A stretch of 64,000 nt of DNA from the NCBI RefSeq assembly GCF_000067165.1, contig NC_010162.1, positions 3,218,501 to 3,282,500 of the forward strand, given 5' to 3'. A model generated the notes under the pieces. That model did not search any database and was not told where the DNA came from. It worked only from the letters and a program-made list of their open reading frames with translations. Made by a program: the position numbers and the translations under genes. Source of the DNA: Sorangium cellulosum So ce56 (GTDB taxonomy: Bacteria > Myxococcota_A > Polyangia > Polyangiales > Polyangiaceae). Each line of letters starts with the position of its first letter. Within the stretch, counting starts at the first letter, position 1. Shown here in pieces: positions 27,547 to 36,470 of the stretch.

Positions 27547-28581
27547 ATGATCTTCGACTGGCTCTACGGCCTGTTCTCGAACGATCTCGCGATCGATCTC
27601 GGCACCGCAACCACCCTCATCTACGTGAAGGGCAAGGGGATCGTGTCCTGCGAGCCCTCGGTGGTCGCCGTCCAGCGCGATGCTCGCGGCGGCAAGAAGG
27701 TGCTCGCCGTCGGCCGCGAGGCGAAGGAGATGCTCGGTCGCACCCCCGGCAACATCCAGGCGGTGCGACCGCTGCGCGACGGCGTCATCGCCGACTTCGA
27801 GATCACCGAGGCGATGCTCCGGTACTTCATCGCGCGCGCGCACAACCGCCGCACGCTCGTCAAGCCGCGCATCATCATCTGCGTCCCGTTCGGCATCACC
27901 GAGGTCGAGAAGCGGGCGGTGAAGGAGAGCGCCGAGGGCGCTGGCGCGCGCGAGGTCTACCTCATCGAAGAGCCCATGGCGGCCGCGATCGGCGCCGGGC
28001 TGCCGATCACCGAGCCGAGCGGCAACATGGTCGTCGACATCGGCGGCGGCACGACCGAGGTCGCCGTGATCTCCCTCGCCGGCATCGTCTACTCGCAGAG
28101 CGTGCGCGTCGGCGGCGACAAGATGGACGAGTCGATCATGGCCTACATGAAGCGCAAGTACAACATGGCCATCGGCGAGCAGACCGCGGAGCGCATCAAG
28201 ATCACGATCGGCAACGCGTACCCGCTGGAACAGCAGCTCACGATGGAGGTCAAGGGGCGCGACATGGTCGCGGGCATCCCCAAGACGGTCATCGTCAACT
28301 CCGACGAGATCCGCGACTCGCTGAGCGAGCCGACGAACGCCATCGTGGACGCCGTGCTCATCGCGCTGGAGCGCACGCCGCCCGAGCTGGCGGCCGACAT
28401 CGTCGACAAGGGCATCGTGCTCACCGGCGGGGGGTCGCTCCTCAAGAACCTCGACGTGCTCCTCCGCGAGGAGACGGGGTTGCCTGTGATGGTGTGCGAC
28501 GACCCGATCAGCGCCGTGGTGCTCGGCAGCGGCAAGGCGCTGGATCACCTCGAGCTCTTGAAAGAGGTCACGATCAGCTGA
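27547..28581 (+). CDS. mreB: Rod shape-determining protein MreB
   Basis: 344 residues, the usual length. Actin-fold ATPase that forms membrane-bound filaments guiding the elongation machinery. Motifs: phosphate 1 AIDLGTATTLIYVKG near residue 16, IEEPMAAAIGAGLPI around residue 140, phosphate 2 VDIGGGTTEVAVISL near 162, and the adenosine loop GIVLTGGGSLLKNLD around 292. It heads mreB-mreC-mreD-mrdA-rodA. In Myxococcus xanthus MreB also serves as a scaffold for the gliding machinery and binds the GTPase MglA; an MglA-like gene lies at the other end of this operon on the opposite strand. Confidence 0.97.
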   Translation: MIFDWLYGLFSNDLAIDLGTATTLIYVKGKGIVSCEPSVVAVQRDARGGKKVLAVGREAKEMLGRTPGNIQAVRPLRDGVIADFEITEAMLRYFIARAHNRRTLVKPRIIICVPFGITEVEKRAVKESAEGAGAREVYLIEEPMAAAIGAGLPITEPSGNMVVDIGGGTTEVAVISLAGIVYSQSVRVGGDKMDESIMAYMKRKYNMAIGEQTAERIKITIGNAYPLEQQLTMEVKGRDMVAGIPKTVIVNSDEIRDSLSEPTNAIVDAVLIALERTPPELAADIVDKGIVLTGGGSLLKNLDVLLREETGLPVMVCDDPISAVVLGSGKALDHLELLKEVTIS

Positions 28582-28730
28582 GGGTCGTCTTCGTGTCCCG
28601 CCCGTGAGCACGCCGGCGGGGGTGTTTGCGGCGCGCGGCGAGCCGCCCCGCGCCGGGGTGGGCGCCGCGCGCGGCGTCGAGAGGGGTGGCCTCGCGGGGC
28701 GCCTCGTACTACCTGGGTCCGGGAGCCACG

Positions 28731-29588
28731 GTGAACCTCAAACGCTACCGCGACTTCGTGATCGTGCTGTTGGCGCTCGCGGTGCCGTTCTGGTTCCTGC
28801 GCGCGAGCATGCGCGACCCCAAGCAGAACACGGGGGCCGACCGGATCATCATCAGCATCGCGGCGCCGATCCAGTACGCGGCCGCGACGCTGGCGCGTGG
28901 GCTCTCGAACCTCTGGGGCGACTACATCTACCTGGTCGACGTCAAGGAAGACAACGCCAGGCAGGCCTCGCAGATCGCCCGCCTCCGGGAGCGCGTGCGG
29001 AAGCTCGAGGCGCTCGAGGAAGAGAACCGCCGCCTGCGCAGGCTGCTCGACCTGCGCCAGAGCCTCCGGACCGACGTGGTGAGCGCGCAGGTCGTCGGCA
29101 AGAGCACCAACGATTTCTTCCGGGTGGTCCGCGTCACGCTCGATCGCGAGGCGCGGGACATCGGCTCCAACTTGCCGGTCCTCTCCGCGGACGGCGTCGT
29201 CGGCACCACGCTGAAGAGCGCCGGCGACACGGTCGACGTGCGGCTCGTCGTCGACGGGGGCAGCGGCGTCGACGTGGTGGTCGAGCGCACCGGCGCGCGC
29301 GGCTTCGTCCGCGGCACGGGCGACGAGAGCAAGTACTCCTGCAGCGTCGAGTACGTGCAGCGCACCGACGAGATCGAAGTCGGCGACCTGCTCGTGACGA
29401 GCGGCGTCGGCCGGCGTTTCCCGAAGGGGATCCCGGTCGGGACCGTGACGCAGGTCGTCCGCCGCGACTTCGGCATCTACCAGCAGGTGTACGTCGCGCC
29501 GGCGGTCGATTTCTCCCGGCTGGAGGAGGTGCTCATCGTGACGACGACGCCTCCGGAGGAGACGCCCCCCCAGGCGCAGCGGAGGTGA
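28731..29588 (+). CDS. mreC: Rod shape-determining protein MreC
   Basis: 285 residues from the GTG at 28731, chosen because GGGAG lies six bases upstream and the mature N-terminus (NLKRYRDFVIVLLALAVPF) is a typical short cytoplasmic end plus transmembrane helix. An upstream in-frame ATG at 28626 would add 35 low-complexity residues. After the membrane helix (residues ~8-27) comes a coiled coil (about 78-115, ARLRERVRKLEALEEENRRLRRLL) and the beta-rich periplasmic domain. MreC links MreB to PBP2 and RodA. Its stop codon sits within the GGAGGTGA ribosome-binding site of mreD. Confidence 0.93.
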   Translation: MNLKRYRDFVIVLLALAVPFWFLRASMRDPKQNTGADRIIISIAAPIQYAAATLARGLSNLWGDYIYLVDVKEDNARQASQIARLRERVRKLEALEEENRRLRRLLDLRQSLRTDVVSAQVVGKSTNDFFRVVRVTLDREARDIGSNLPVLSADGVVGTTLKSAGDTVDVRLVVDGGSGVDVVVERTGARGFVRGTGDESKYSCSVEYVQRTDEIEVGDLLVTSGVGRRFPKGIPVGTVTQVVRRDFGIYQQVYVAPAVDFSRLEEVLIVTTTPPEETPPQAQRR

Positions 29589-29592
29589 CGCG

Positions 29593-30117
29593 ATGAGAAA
29601 CTCCGCGTTCCTGGCGATGGGGGCCGCCCTGCTGATCCTTCAGTCGAACCTGTTCCGGCTCATCGGCAAGCTGAACATCCCGGGCTCCACGCCGAGCCTG
29701 CTCCTCCCGCTCGTCGTGTTCATGGGGGTGCACGAGTACTCGATCGCGCGGGGCGCCGCGCTCGCGTTCCTGCTCGGGTACCTGCTCGATCTCTTCACCG
29801 GCGCGCCGGTCGGCCTGTTCACCTTCATCACCGTTGCGACCTTCGTCGTCTCGCGGGCGGCCGGCGTGCGGCTCGCCGCGCAGACGCTCCTCACGAAGAT
29901 CGCGCTGGCCTTCGTCTTCGGCCTCGTCGAGGGGGTGCTCATCGTGATCCTCACCGCCATCTTCGGGGGCGACGCGGCGCGCACCCGCGCGCTCGCCCGG
30001 CTCGTCGCGCCGCACGCCATCTCTACGGCGCTGTTCGCGCCGTTCGTCTTCCGGCTGGCCGAGCGCGTGCACCAGGCGACGATCAACGTCCCGCGGCCAG
30101 GGGAGAGCCCGCGGTGA
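29593..30117 (+). CDS. mreD: Rod shape-determining protein MreD
   Basis: 174 residues, mostly hydrophobic, with five to six predicted membrane helices (for example FLAMGAALLILQSNLFRLIG and AAALAFLLGYLLDLFTGAPVGLF). The anti-SD-perfect GGAGGTGA at 29581-29588 lies four bases before the ATG and includes the mreC stop, so coupling is tight. Its own stop overlaps the GTG start of mrdA. Sequence similarity among MreD proteins is low; the assignment rests on size, topology and position between mreC and mrdA. Confidence 0.88.
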   Translation: MRNSAFLAMGAALLILQSNLFRLIGKLNIPGSTPSLLLPLVVFMGVHEYSIARGAALAFLLGYLLDLFTGAPVGLFTFITVATFVVSRAAGVRLAAQTLLTKIALAFVFGLVEGVLIVILTAIFGGDAARTRALARLVAPHAISTALFAPFVFRLAERVHQATINVPRPGESPR

Positions 30118-32069
30118 GCCTGCTCGTCCAGCGCTCCGACGTGAGCGAGTTCCGCCGGCGCTTCCGGTGGATCGCGCTCGGCATGGTCGTCGGATTCATG
30201 GTGCTCCTCGGGCGCCTGTTCTACCTGCAGATCCTCGAGGTCGACGAGAACAAGGCCATCGCTCGCGAGAACATCGTTCGGCGCGTGACGCTCGCGACCA
30301 CGCGCGGGATCATCCGGGACAAGAACGGCAAGGTGCTCGCGGCGAGCCGGCCGTCGTACAACGTCTACGTCGTCCCGCGGCGCCTCGACATGGAGACGAT
30401 CTGGCCGAAGCTCGTCGAGTACCTCGGCATCGGGATCGAGGAGCGCGCGCGGCTGGAGGCGCTGATCACCTCGATCCGCGCCGACGAGGGCCCGCGCAAG
30501 AACCAGCAGATCCTGCTCAAGGAGGACATCTCGCGCGACGCCGTGGCGACCTTGGCGACGCACGACGCCGAGCTGCCGGGGGTCGACGTGGTGCCCGTCC
30601 CGGTGCGCTACTACCCGTACGAGGAGGTCGGCTCGCACGTCCTCGGCTACATGGCCGAGGTGGACGCCGAGCGGCTCGCGTCGCTCCGCAGCATCGGGTA
30701 CATCGAGGGCGATCGCATCGGCGTCACCGGCATCGAGCGCGCCTGGGAGAGCTACCTGCGCGGCACGCGCGGCTGGGAGAAGGTGCTCGTCGACGCCAGG
30801 GGGCGGCGCAGGACGGGCGGCGACGGGATCATCGAGGAGCCGCGGCGGGTGGACCCGATCCCCGGCCGCGATCTCCGGCTGACGCTCGACGCCGACATCC
30901 AGAAGGCGATCGACAAGGCGATGCGCGGAGAGCTCGCCGGCGGCGTCGCGGTCATCGACGTGCGCACCGGGCGGATCCTCGGGCTGTACTCGAAGCCCGG
31001 CTACAACCCGAACGCGCTCTCCGGCGGCTCGGGGAAGCAGGTCATCCGCGACGCGTTCCGGCGGCTCTACTCCGATCCGCTGAAGCCCGCGCTCGACAAG
31101 ACGCTGTCCGGTGCGTACCCGCCCGGCTCGACGTTCAAGCCGTTCACCGCGCTGGCGGCGCTCGAGAAGGGGCTCATCGATCCCCGCCAGTCCTCGCGGT
31201 GCAGGGGCGCGCTGACGTTCGGCAAGCGCACCTTCCGGTGCACGCACGTGCACGGGCCGGTCGCGATGCAGCAGGCGATCGCCGAGTCGTGCAACGTCTA
31301 CTTCTACCGGCTCGCGGCGGAGTACGGCGTCGGCATGGACGTCATCGCGGAGATGGGCCAGCGCTACGGGCTCGGCGCGCGGACGGGGCTCGGCATCAAC
31401 GCCGAGGCGGGGGGCAGGATGCCCACCCGGGCGTGGATGACGCTCCGGAACAAGGGCCAGTTTCGCCTCGGGTTCGGCCTGAACGCGGCGATCGGCCAGG
31501 GCGCGACGACGGTCACGGTGCTCCAGCTCGCGCTCGCGTACGCGGCGCTCGCGAACGGCGGTACCCTGTACCAGCCGCAGATCGTGCGGGCCGTCGAGAC
31601 GAGCGCCGGCACGGTCGTCCAGGAGTTCACGCCGCGCGTGCGCCGCCAGATCGACATCCGGCCGGAGAACCTCTCCCTCGTGCACCGGGCGATGGTCGCC
31701 GGCGTGAACGAGGAGGGCGGCACGGCGTTCAAGGCGCGCGTCGCGGGCGTGGAGATGGCGGGCAAGACGGGGACCGCGCAGGTCTCGCACCGGCTCACCC
31801 GCGGCGTCGAGGCCGAGCGGGTCTGGTACTTCAACCGCGAGCACGCCTGGTTCGCCGGCTACGCGCCGGCGCGCTCGCCCGAGGTCGCCGTTGTCGTGCT
31901 CGTCGAGCACGGCGGCACGGGCGGCAAGCACGCGGCGCCGGTCGCCTTCGAGGTCGTCCGCGCGTACCAGGAGCTCGCGAAGGAGCGCCGCGGCGGCCCG
32001 AACGAGGGGCCGCGCGCGGGCAAGAGCAGCGCGGGCCGCGCGCCCGCCGCGTCGGGGCGCGCGCCATGA
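30114..32069 (+). CDS. mrdA: Penicillin-binding protein 2 (elongation transpeptidase)
   Basis: 651 residues. Class B PBP: one N-terminal membrane helix (WIALGMVVGFMVLLGRLFYLQIL), a dimerisation domain, and a transpeptidase domain with the nucleophile motif STFK (Ser339), the SCN motif (AESCNVYF) and KTG (Lys551 in MAGKTGTAQ). It cross-links peptidoglycan for cylindrical growth together with the glycosyltransferase RodA. GTG start overlaps the mreD stop (GTGA), and its stop overlaps the rodA start (ATGA). The C-terminal ~20 residues are a basic Ala/Gly-rich tail. Confidence 0.95.
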   Translation: MSLLVQRSDVSEFRRRFRWIALGMVVGFMVLLGRLFYLQILEVDENKAIARENIVRRVTLATTRGIIRDKNGKVLAASRPSYNVYVVPRRLDMETIWPKLVEYLGIGIEERARLEALITSIRADEGPRKNQQILLKEDISRDAVATLATHDAELPGVDVVPVPVRYYPYEEVGSHVLGYMAEVDAERLASLRSIGYIEGDRIGVTGIERAWESYLRGTRGWEKVLVDARGRRRTGGDGIIEEPRRVDPIPGRDLRLTLDADIQKAIDKAMRGELAGGVAVIDVRTGRILGLYSKPGYNPNALSGGSGKQVIRDAFRRLYSDPLKPALDKTLSGAYPPGSTFKPFTALAALEKGLIDPRQSSRCRGALTFGKRTFRCTHVHGPVAMQQAIAESCNVYFYRLAAEYGVGMDVIAEMGQRYGLGARTGLGINAEAGGRMPTRAWMTLRNKGQFRLGFGLNAAIGQGATTVTVLQLALAYAALANGGTLYQPQIVRAVETSAGTVVQEFTPRVRRQIDIRPENLSLVHRAMVAGVNEEGGTAFKARVAGVEMAGKTGTAQVSHRLTRGVEAERVWYFNREHAWFAGYAPARSPEVAVVVLVEHGGTGGKHAAPVAFEVVRAYQELAKERRGGPNEGPRAGKSSAGRAPAASGRAP

Positions 32070-33202
32070 TCCGGGGTGACTCTCTCTCTTCGCGCGATCG
32101 CGATCATTTCGACTGGCCGCTCTTCATCGCCGCGGTGGCCATCGCGGTGCTCGGCGTCGTCAACCTCTACAGCGCGACGAGCGTCTACTCCGGCGCGCGC
32201 GCGGAGCTCTACATCAGCCAGGTGTACTGGCTGTTCGTGGGCGGCATCATCGGCGGCGTGCTGATCGCGCTCGACTACCGGCACCTCGAGCGCCTCGGCT
32301 ACGTGCTCTACACGTTCGGCGTCTTCTCGCTGGCGCTGGTCTTCGTGCTCGCGCGCGACGTGCGCGGCTCCGCCCGGTGGATCGAGTTCGGCGCGTTCCG
32401 GTTCCAGCCCAGCGAGTTCATGAAGGTGTTCCTGGTGATCGCGCTGGCGAAGTTCCTGCACGACGATCCGCGCAACGAGGGCCGCACCCTCCGCGATCTG
32501 GCGATCCCGGCGGCGCTGACGGCGGTCCCCGCGCTCCTCGTGCTCAAGCAGCCCGATCTCGGGACGGCGACCATCCTCGTGTTCGTGTTCCTGACGATCG
32601 CGGCGGTCACGCGCGTGCGGTGGAGGAGCGCCGCGCTGTTCGTCGTGTCCATCGCGGTGGCGATCCCGATCATCTGGGAGTACGTGCTGCTCGACTACCA
32701 GCGCGCGCGCGTGCTCGTGTTCCTCCACCCCGAGGAGGACCTCCTGCACCGCGGCTGGCACGCCCACCATTCGCGCGTGGCGATCGGCAACGGCGGGCTG
32801 TTCGGCAACGGGTACCTCCGGGGCACGCAGAACCAGTTCCTCTTCCTGCCGGATCAGTTCTCCGACTTCCCGTTCCCTGTCTTCGCCGAGGAGTGGGGGT
32901 TCGTCGGGGGCGTGGTGCTCGTGTGCCTCTATGCGTTCCTGGTCGTGTGGGGGATCCGCATCGCGTCGATGGCGAAGGACCGCTTCGGCGCGGTGCTCGG
33001 CGTCGGCTGCGCGGCGATCATCTTCTGGCACGCGGTCATCAACCTCGGCATGACCTCGGGCGTTCTGCCGGTCGTCGGCGTCGGGCTGCCCCTGTTCTCG
33101 TACGGCGGATCGAGCGTGACCACGGTGATGGTGGCGATCTCGCTGCTCATGAGCGTGTCGATGCGCCGCTACTCCGGCGTCGCCTCGCTCGATCGCCTGT
33201 GA
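32066..33202 (+). CDS. rodA: RodA, SEDS peptidoglycan glycosyltransferase
   Basis: 378 residues with about ten membrane helices. SEDS features: VNLYSATS in the first helix region, RGSARWIEFGAFRFQPSEFMK with the conserved extracellular loop, KQPDLGTA, and near the C-terminus PVVGVGLPLFSYGGSS. RodA polymerises lipid II and partners PBP2, encoded directly upstream with a 4-bp overlap. It is the last gene of the rod operon; a strong stem-loop follows and the facing gene ends 36 bp later. Confidence 0.96.
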   Translation: MIRGDSLSSRDRDHFDWPLFIAAVAIAVLGVVNLYSATSVYSGARAELYISQVYWLFVGGIIGGVLIALDYRHLERLGYVLYTFGVFSLALVFVLARDVRGSARWIEFGAFRFQPSEFMKVFLVIALAKFLHDDPRNEGRTLRDLAIPAALTAVPALLVLKQPDLGTATILVFVFLTIAAVTRVRWRSAALFVVSIAVAIPIIWEYVLLDYQRARVLVFLHPEEDLLHRGWHAHHSRVAIGNGGLFGNGYLRGTQNQFLFLPDQFSDFPFPVFAEEWGFVGGVVLVCLYAFLVVWGIRIASMAKDRFGAVLGVGCAAIIFWHAVINLGMTSGVLPVVGVGLPLFSYGGSSVTTVMVAISLLMSVSMRRYSGVASLDRL

Positions 33203-33204
33203 CG

Positions 33205-33230
33205 GCGCGGCGGGCGTGCTCCCGCCGTGC
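33205..33230. terminator. Bidirectional stem-loop between rodA and the MglA-like gene
   Basis: A 10-bp GC-rich stem (33205-33214 with 33221-33230, one G-T pair) around a 6-base loop fills the 36-bp gap between two convergent stop codons. It is placed to end transcription from both sides. Confidence 0.65.
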
Positions 33231-33238
33231 GGCTCGCG

Positions 33239-34540
33239 TCAAATCGCGCTCTCTGCGAGCCGCGCCTCGATGACGAACGCGAAGGCCTTGAGCGCGTCGC
33301 GCTCGGTGATCTCGCCGCCGGCGCGCGCTCTGCGGACCACGGCGCGAAAGCCGAGGTAGCGGCGCCCGTCCAGGCCGAGCAGCGCCGGCACCGTCGCCGG
33401 GTCGCGCGCCGTGCCGCTCGAGCCCGCGAGCTCCGCCGCTTTGTCGAAGATCCCCGCGACGAGCGCGTCGCAGCGCTCGAGCGCGACCGCATACCGCTCC
33501 GCGGCGATCGTCGCCTCGATCTCCGCGATCGCCTCCCGCTCGGCGGTCGGCCAGAGCGCGACGAACGAGAGGCCCGGCTGGGCGAGGTGCCTCGTCTCCG
33601 CGGACGGGCCGTCCGCGCGCGCTGTCGCCGGGGCGTCCGCCGGCGCGACCAGCCTCCGGGCGGCGATCCGCAGCGACGGAGGGAGCCCGCGGCTCACCGG
33701 ATCCCTGACGCCGGCGCTGCGCGGCGCGAGCTCGCCGCCAGGTGATGCGGTCGCGCCGGGCGCGGCGGCGCCCTCGCTCGGATCGCCGATCGTCGAGTCC
33801 GGTGGCATCGTCGACCACGGCTTGCTGGGCGGCGCTAGCCGCGAGATCACCGCGTCGAGCGGCGCCGACGGCGGCGGCGACGCGTCGCGCAGGGCGGTGG
33901 CGAGCCCGCCCTCGATCGCGTCGAACCCGGCCAGCCCGCTCCCCATCGCGTCGGGCAGGCGGCTCTCGAAGGCGCGCAGGACCGCGGCGCTGATCTCCTC
34001 GAGCCCCTCGTAGAGGCCGAGCCCCGTCTTCGCCGACGTGGCCAGCGAGAAGACGCGGGACGGGTTCAACATCGCGTCGAGCTCCGAGAGCGGCAGCAAA
34101 TCGGGCAAATCGCGCTTGTTGTGCTGGAAAATGTGCGGGACGTGCTCCAGCGCCCGCCCCTGCTCGGCGAGGTTCTCGCGCAGGTTCTCCATGCTCTCCA
34201 TGTTGGCGTCGGCGCGAACGGCCTGCGAATCGCTGACGAACACGATGCCGTCAGCGCCCGTGAGCACCAGCTTCCGGGTCGCGTTGAAGTAGACCTGCCC
34301 TGGCACCGTGAAGAGCTGGAGCCTCACGTTCATCCCGCGCAGCTGCGGGAGCCGGACCGGCAAGAAGTCGAAGTAGAGCGTTCGATCGACGGGCGTCGCG
34401 AGGGAGACGAGCTTGCCGCGGTACTCGGGCTTCGCCGTGGCGTGCAAGTACTCCAGCGTGGTCGTCTTGCCGCCCAGGCCGGGCCCGTAATAGACGATCT
34501 TGAAGACGAGCTCGCGCGACAGTGGGTTCACCGACGCCAT
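33239..34540 (-). CDS. MglA-like Ras-family GTPase with C-terminal extension
   Basis: 433 residues from the ATG at 34540. The first ~195 residues align with M. xanthus MglA so closely that key positions carry the same numbers: P-loop GPGLGGKT (Gly21, Thr26), effector region DRTLYFDF (Asp52, Thr54, Asp58), the unusual PM3 motif TVPGQ (Thr78, Gln82 instead of DxxG) and NKRD (Asn141, Asp144). Unlike MglA (195 residues) it continues with a Pro/Ala-rich linker (~225-330) and an alpha-helical C-terminal domain (~335-433) of unknown function. MglA sets polarity and works with MreB in gliding; this gene converges on the mreBCD-mrdA-rodA operon. No MglB-type GAP gene is adjacent. A PA14 lipoprotein gene lies 130 bp upstream on the same strand. 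Confidence 0.9.
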   Translation of the reverse strand: MASVNPLSRELVFKIVYYGPGLGGKTTTLEYLHATAKPEYRGKLVSLATPVDRTLYFDFLPVRLPQLRGMNVRLQLFTVPGQVYFNATRKLVLTGADGIVFVSDSQAVRADANMESMENLRENLAEQGRALEHVPHIFQHNKRDLPDLLPLSELDAMLNPSRVFSLATSAKTGLGLYEGLEEISAAVLRAFESRLPDAMGSGLAGFDAIEGGLATALRDASPPPSAPLDAVISRLAPPSKPWSTMPPDSTIGDPSEGAAAPGATASPGGELAPRSAGVRDPVSRGLPPSLRIAARRLVAPADAPATARADGPSAETRHLAQPGLSFVALWPTAEREAIAEIEATIAAERYAVALERCDALVAGIFDKAAELAGSSGTARDPATVPALLGLDGRRYLGFRAVVRRARAGGEITERDALKAFAFVIEARLAESAI

Positions 34541-34670
34541 GGGCGGCGGCGACGATACACGAAAAGGCGAACGAGAGCGCCGGGGTGTGCGCGGGCACAT
34601 GAAAGCCGGCCGCGCGCCCCGCGTGCCCGCCAGGGCGGGGCACCGGAGGCGCGGCCGGCGCGGCGCGCCG

Positions 34671-35372
34671 TCAGCGGAGGCCGACGAGTGGCTCGAACTT
34701 GTCCTTCTGGCCGATCTGGAGCATGAGCGCGACCTGGCCCCGCTGCGCCTGGAAGTAATCGAGCCGCAGCCGGTGCGTCCCCTCCGTGAGGCGGGCCTCG
34801 CCGTCCACGGTCTTCGCGCTGTGGACGCCGTCGTTCGCGAGCACGCGCTTGTCGTCGATGTAGAGGACCGCGCCGTCATCCGAGGTGAGCCTGAGCTGGA
34901 ACACGCCTTCCTGGGGCGCCTTGAACTCGCCCTCGAACCGGATCGCGAACCACTCGTTCTGCGTGAGCGCGCCCGGGAAGCCGCCGGAGAAGTCCTGCGA
35001 CTTCACCTCGAACTTGTCCGTGTACAGCACCGCGAACGGCACGAGCCCGTCGAAGGTCGGGAGCTTCTGGGTGTTCTCGGGGATCACGTACGCGAGCCCC
35101 CGGAAGGCGCCGCCCTCCCCGTTGCCGAACGCGTTCGGGGCGGTGATGCGCGGCGCGTTGTTCGTGGGCAAGCGCCACTTCGGGGTCCTGCGCCGCTCGG
35201 GCTCCGGGTCGGGCTTGGCCGGCTTGCGCGACTGGGAGGTCTTCTTGGCGGGCGGCGGGGGCGGCGGCGAGGCCTCTGCCGGCGTGTTGCCGCTCTGGAT
35301 GGTGACATGGCAGCCGCTGAGGAGAGACGCGGCAAGCACGCACGAGGCGATGTGCGACGAGGTTCGGACCAT
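34671..35372 (-). CDS. PA14-domain lipoprotein
   Basis: 233 residues from the ATG at 35372, chosen because it begins a good lipoprotein signal peptide (VRTSSHIASCVLAASLLSGC, lipobox LLSGC). A Pro/Lys-rich linker (PPPPPPAKK and following) spans residues ~35-65. The C-terminal ~140 residues are a PA14-like beta-sandwich: FAIRFEGEFKAPQEGVFQL, LTSDDGAVLYIDDKRVL, GEARLTEGTHRLRLDYFQA. The DDG with a following Asp is the classic ligand loop of PA14 domains that bind sugars. Likely an envelope lipoprotein binding carbohydrate or structuring the cell surface. Same strand as the MglA-like gene and the rhomboid gene. Confidence 0.85.
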   Translation of the reverse strand: MVRTSSHIASCVLAASLLSGCHVTIQSGNTPAEASPPPPPPAKKTSQSRKPAKPDPEPERRRTPKWRLPTNNAPRITAPNAFGNGEGGAFRGLAYVIPENTQKLPTFDGLVPFAVLYTDKFEVKSQDFSGGFPGALTQNEWFAIRFEGEFKAPQEGVFQLRLTSDDGAVLYIDDKRVLANDGVHSAKTVDGEARLTEGTHRLRLDYFQAQRGQVALMLQIGQKDKFEPLVGLR

Positions 35373-35465
35373 GACGTCTCCTGAGAGGGAACGGACGGAT
35401 TGGCCCGCCCCCACGTGAATGCGAGGATGGCGCTTAGACGTTCGAGCCGTGCGCCGCAATCAGCG

Positions 35466-36470
35466 TCACGTCGCGTCAGGAGCCCCCGGCACGAGCGAGC
35501 CCGCCGGTCGAGGGCCGAGCGCCTCGAGCGCGTTTTCGGGAAACCCACCGGCTTGGCCGTGCAGCACGGGCCCGGGCGCCTCCTGCCGCGCGTTCCCGTC
35601 GAGCGATTCCACGGCGCGCCAGACCGGCGAGCGCTGGGCGAGCGCGAGCGCGGCGAGGCAGGCGAGCACGCTGGCGAGCGCGCCGGCGTTCATCACGCCC
35701 TCGTACCGGCCCCGCGCGGGGCCCGCGTAGGTCAGCCCGAGCAGCGCGCCGCTCACAAGGCCCCCGATGTGCGCGGCGTTGTTGATGCGGACGCCCGTGC
35801 TCGACGCGTTCACGACGAAGCCGAAGAGGACGATGTAGAACACGGCCTGGAGCGCGAGGTCCTTCCATCGCGGGTCGCGGCGGCGGAGCAGCCAGCCGAG
35901 CAGGAGGCCCATCACGCCGAACACGGCGCCGCTCGCGCCCGCGGTGCACACGACCTCGGGCTGCACGAAGAGGTTCCATGCGGCGCTCGCGCAGAAGCCG
36001 AACAGGCCCGTGAGCACGTACGCGATCGCGAACCGCGCCGAGCCGACGGCGGGCTCGGCGGCGCGGGCGAGCATGCCGAGCGTCACCATGTTCATGCCGA
36101 AGTGGAGGACGCCCATGTGGACGAAGACCGCGGAGAGCAGCCGGAACGGCTCGAAGGGCACGCCGGGCGCGAGGAGGAGCGCGCCGAAGCGGAGGTAGCT
36201 CGACATGTCCCACGCCGAGAGGAGGCCGAGATCGCGGGAGTGCGCGGCCATCAGCTGGCCGACGAACACGAACGCCGTGAGCCCGCCCAGGATCTTGGTC
36301 GCGAGCAGGCTTCGCCCGTCGAGGCGTCCTCGGGTGGGCGCGGCATGGGCGGGAGGCGCGAGAAGCGGCGCGCCGCAGCGGATGCAGCGGCTGAAGTCGC
36401 CGCCGTTGAGGGCGCCGCAGCGCGCGCAGTGCAGCGCGCGCCTCCGTTCGCTGGACGGCCCCGCCGTCAC
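35466..36470 (-). CDS. Rhomboid-family intramembrane serine protease with N-terminal zinc ribbon
   Basis: About 334 residues if it starts at the GTG at 36470. N-terminus: a zinc-ribbon-like CARCGALNGGDFSRCIRCG. Then six to seven membrane helices with the rhomboid hallmarks: HFGMNMVTLGML, the catalytic serine in GASGAVFGVMG and the catalytic histidine in NNAAHIGGLVSG. Rhomboids cleave transmembrane substrates within the bilayer. No strong ribosome-binding site marks the start; the frame stays open to 36929 but would overlap the sigma-factor gene on the other strand, so the shorter form is preferred. A zinc ribbon fused to rhomboid is known in several bacteria. Confidence 0.85.
   Translation of the reverse strand: MTAGPSSERRRALHCARCGALNGGDFSRCIRCGAPLLAPPAHAAPTRGRLDGRSLLATKILGGLTAFVFVGQLMAAHSRDLGLLSAWDMSSYLRFGALLLAPGVPFEPFRLLSAVFVHMGVLHFGMNMVTLGMLARAAEPAVGSARFAIAYVLTGLFGFCASAAWNLFVQPEVVCTAGASGAVFGVMGLLLGWLLRRRDPRWKDLALQAVFYIVLFGFVVNASSTGVRINNAAHIGGLVSGALLGLTYAGPARGRYEGVMNAGALASVLACLAALALAQRSPVWRAVESLDGNARQEAPGPVLHGQAGGFPENALEALGPRPAGSLVPGAPDAT

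Noticed and set aside
29640..31931. Minus-strand open frame opposite mreD and mrdA
   Set aside because: Antisense to well-supported cell-wall genes; composition typical of a shadow frame.
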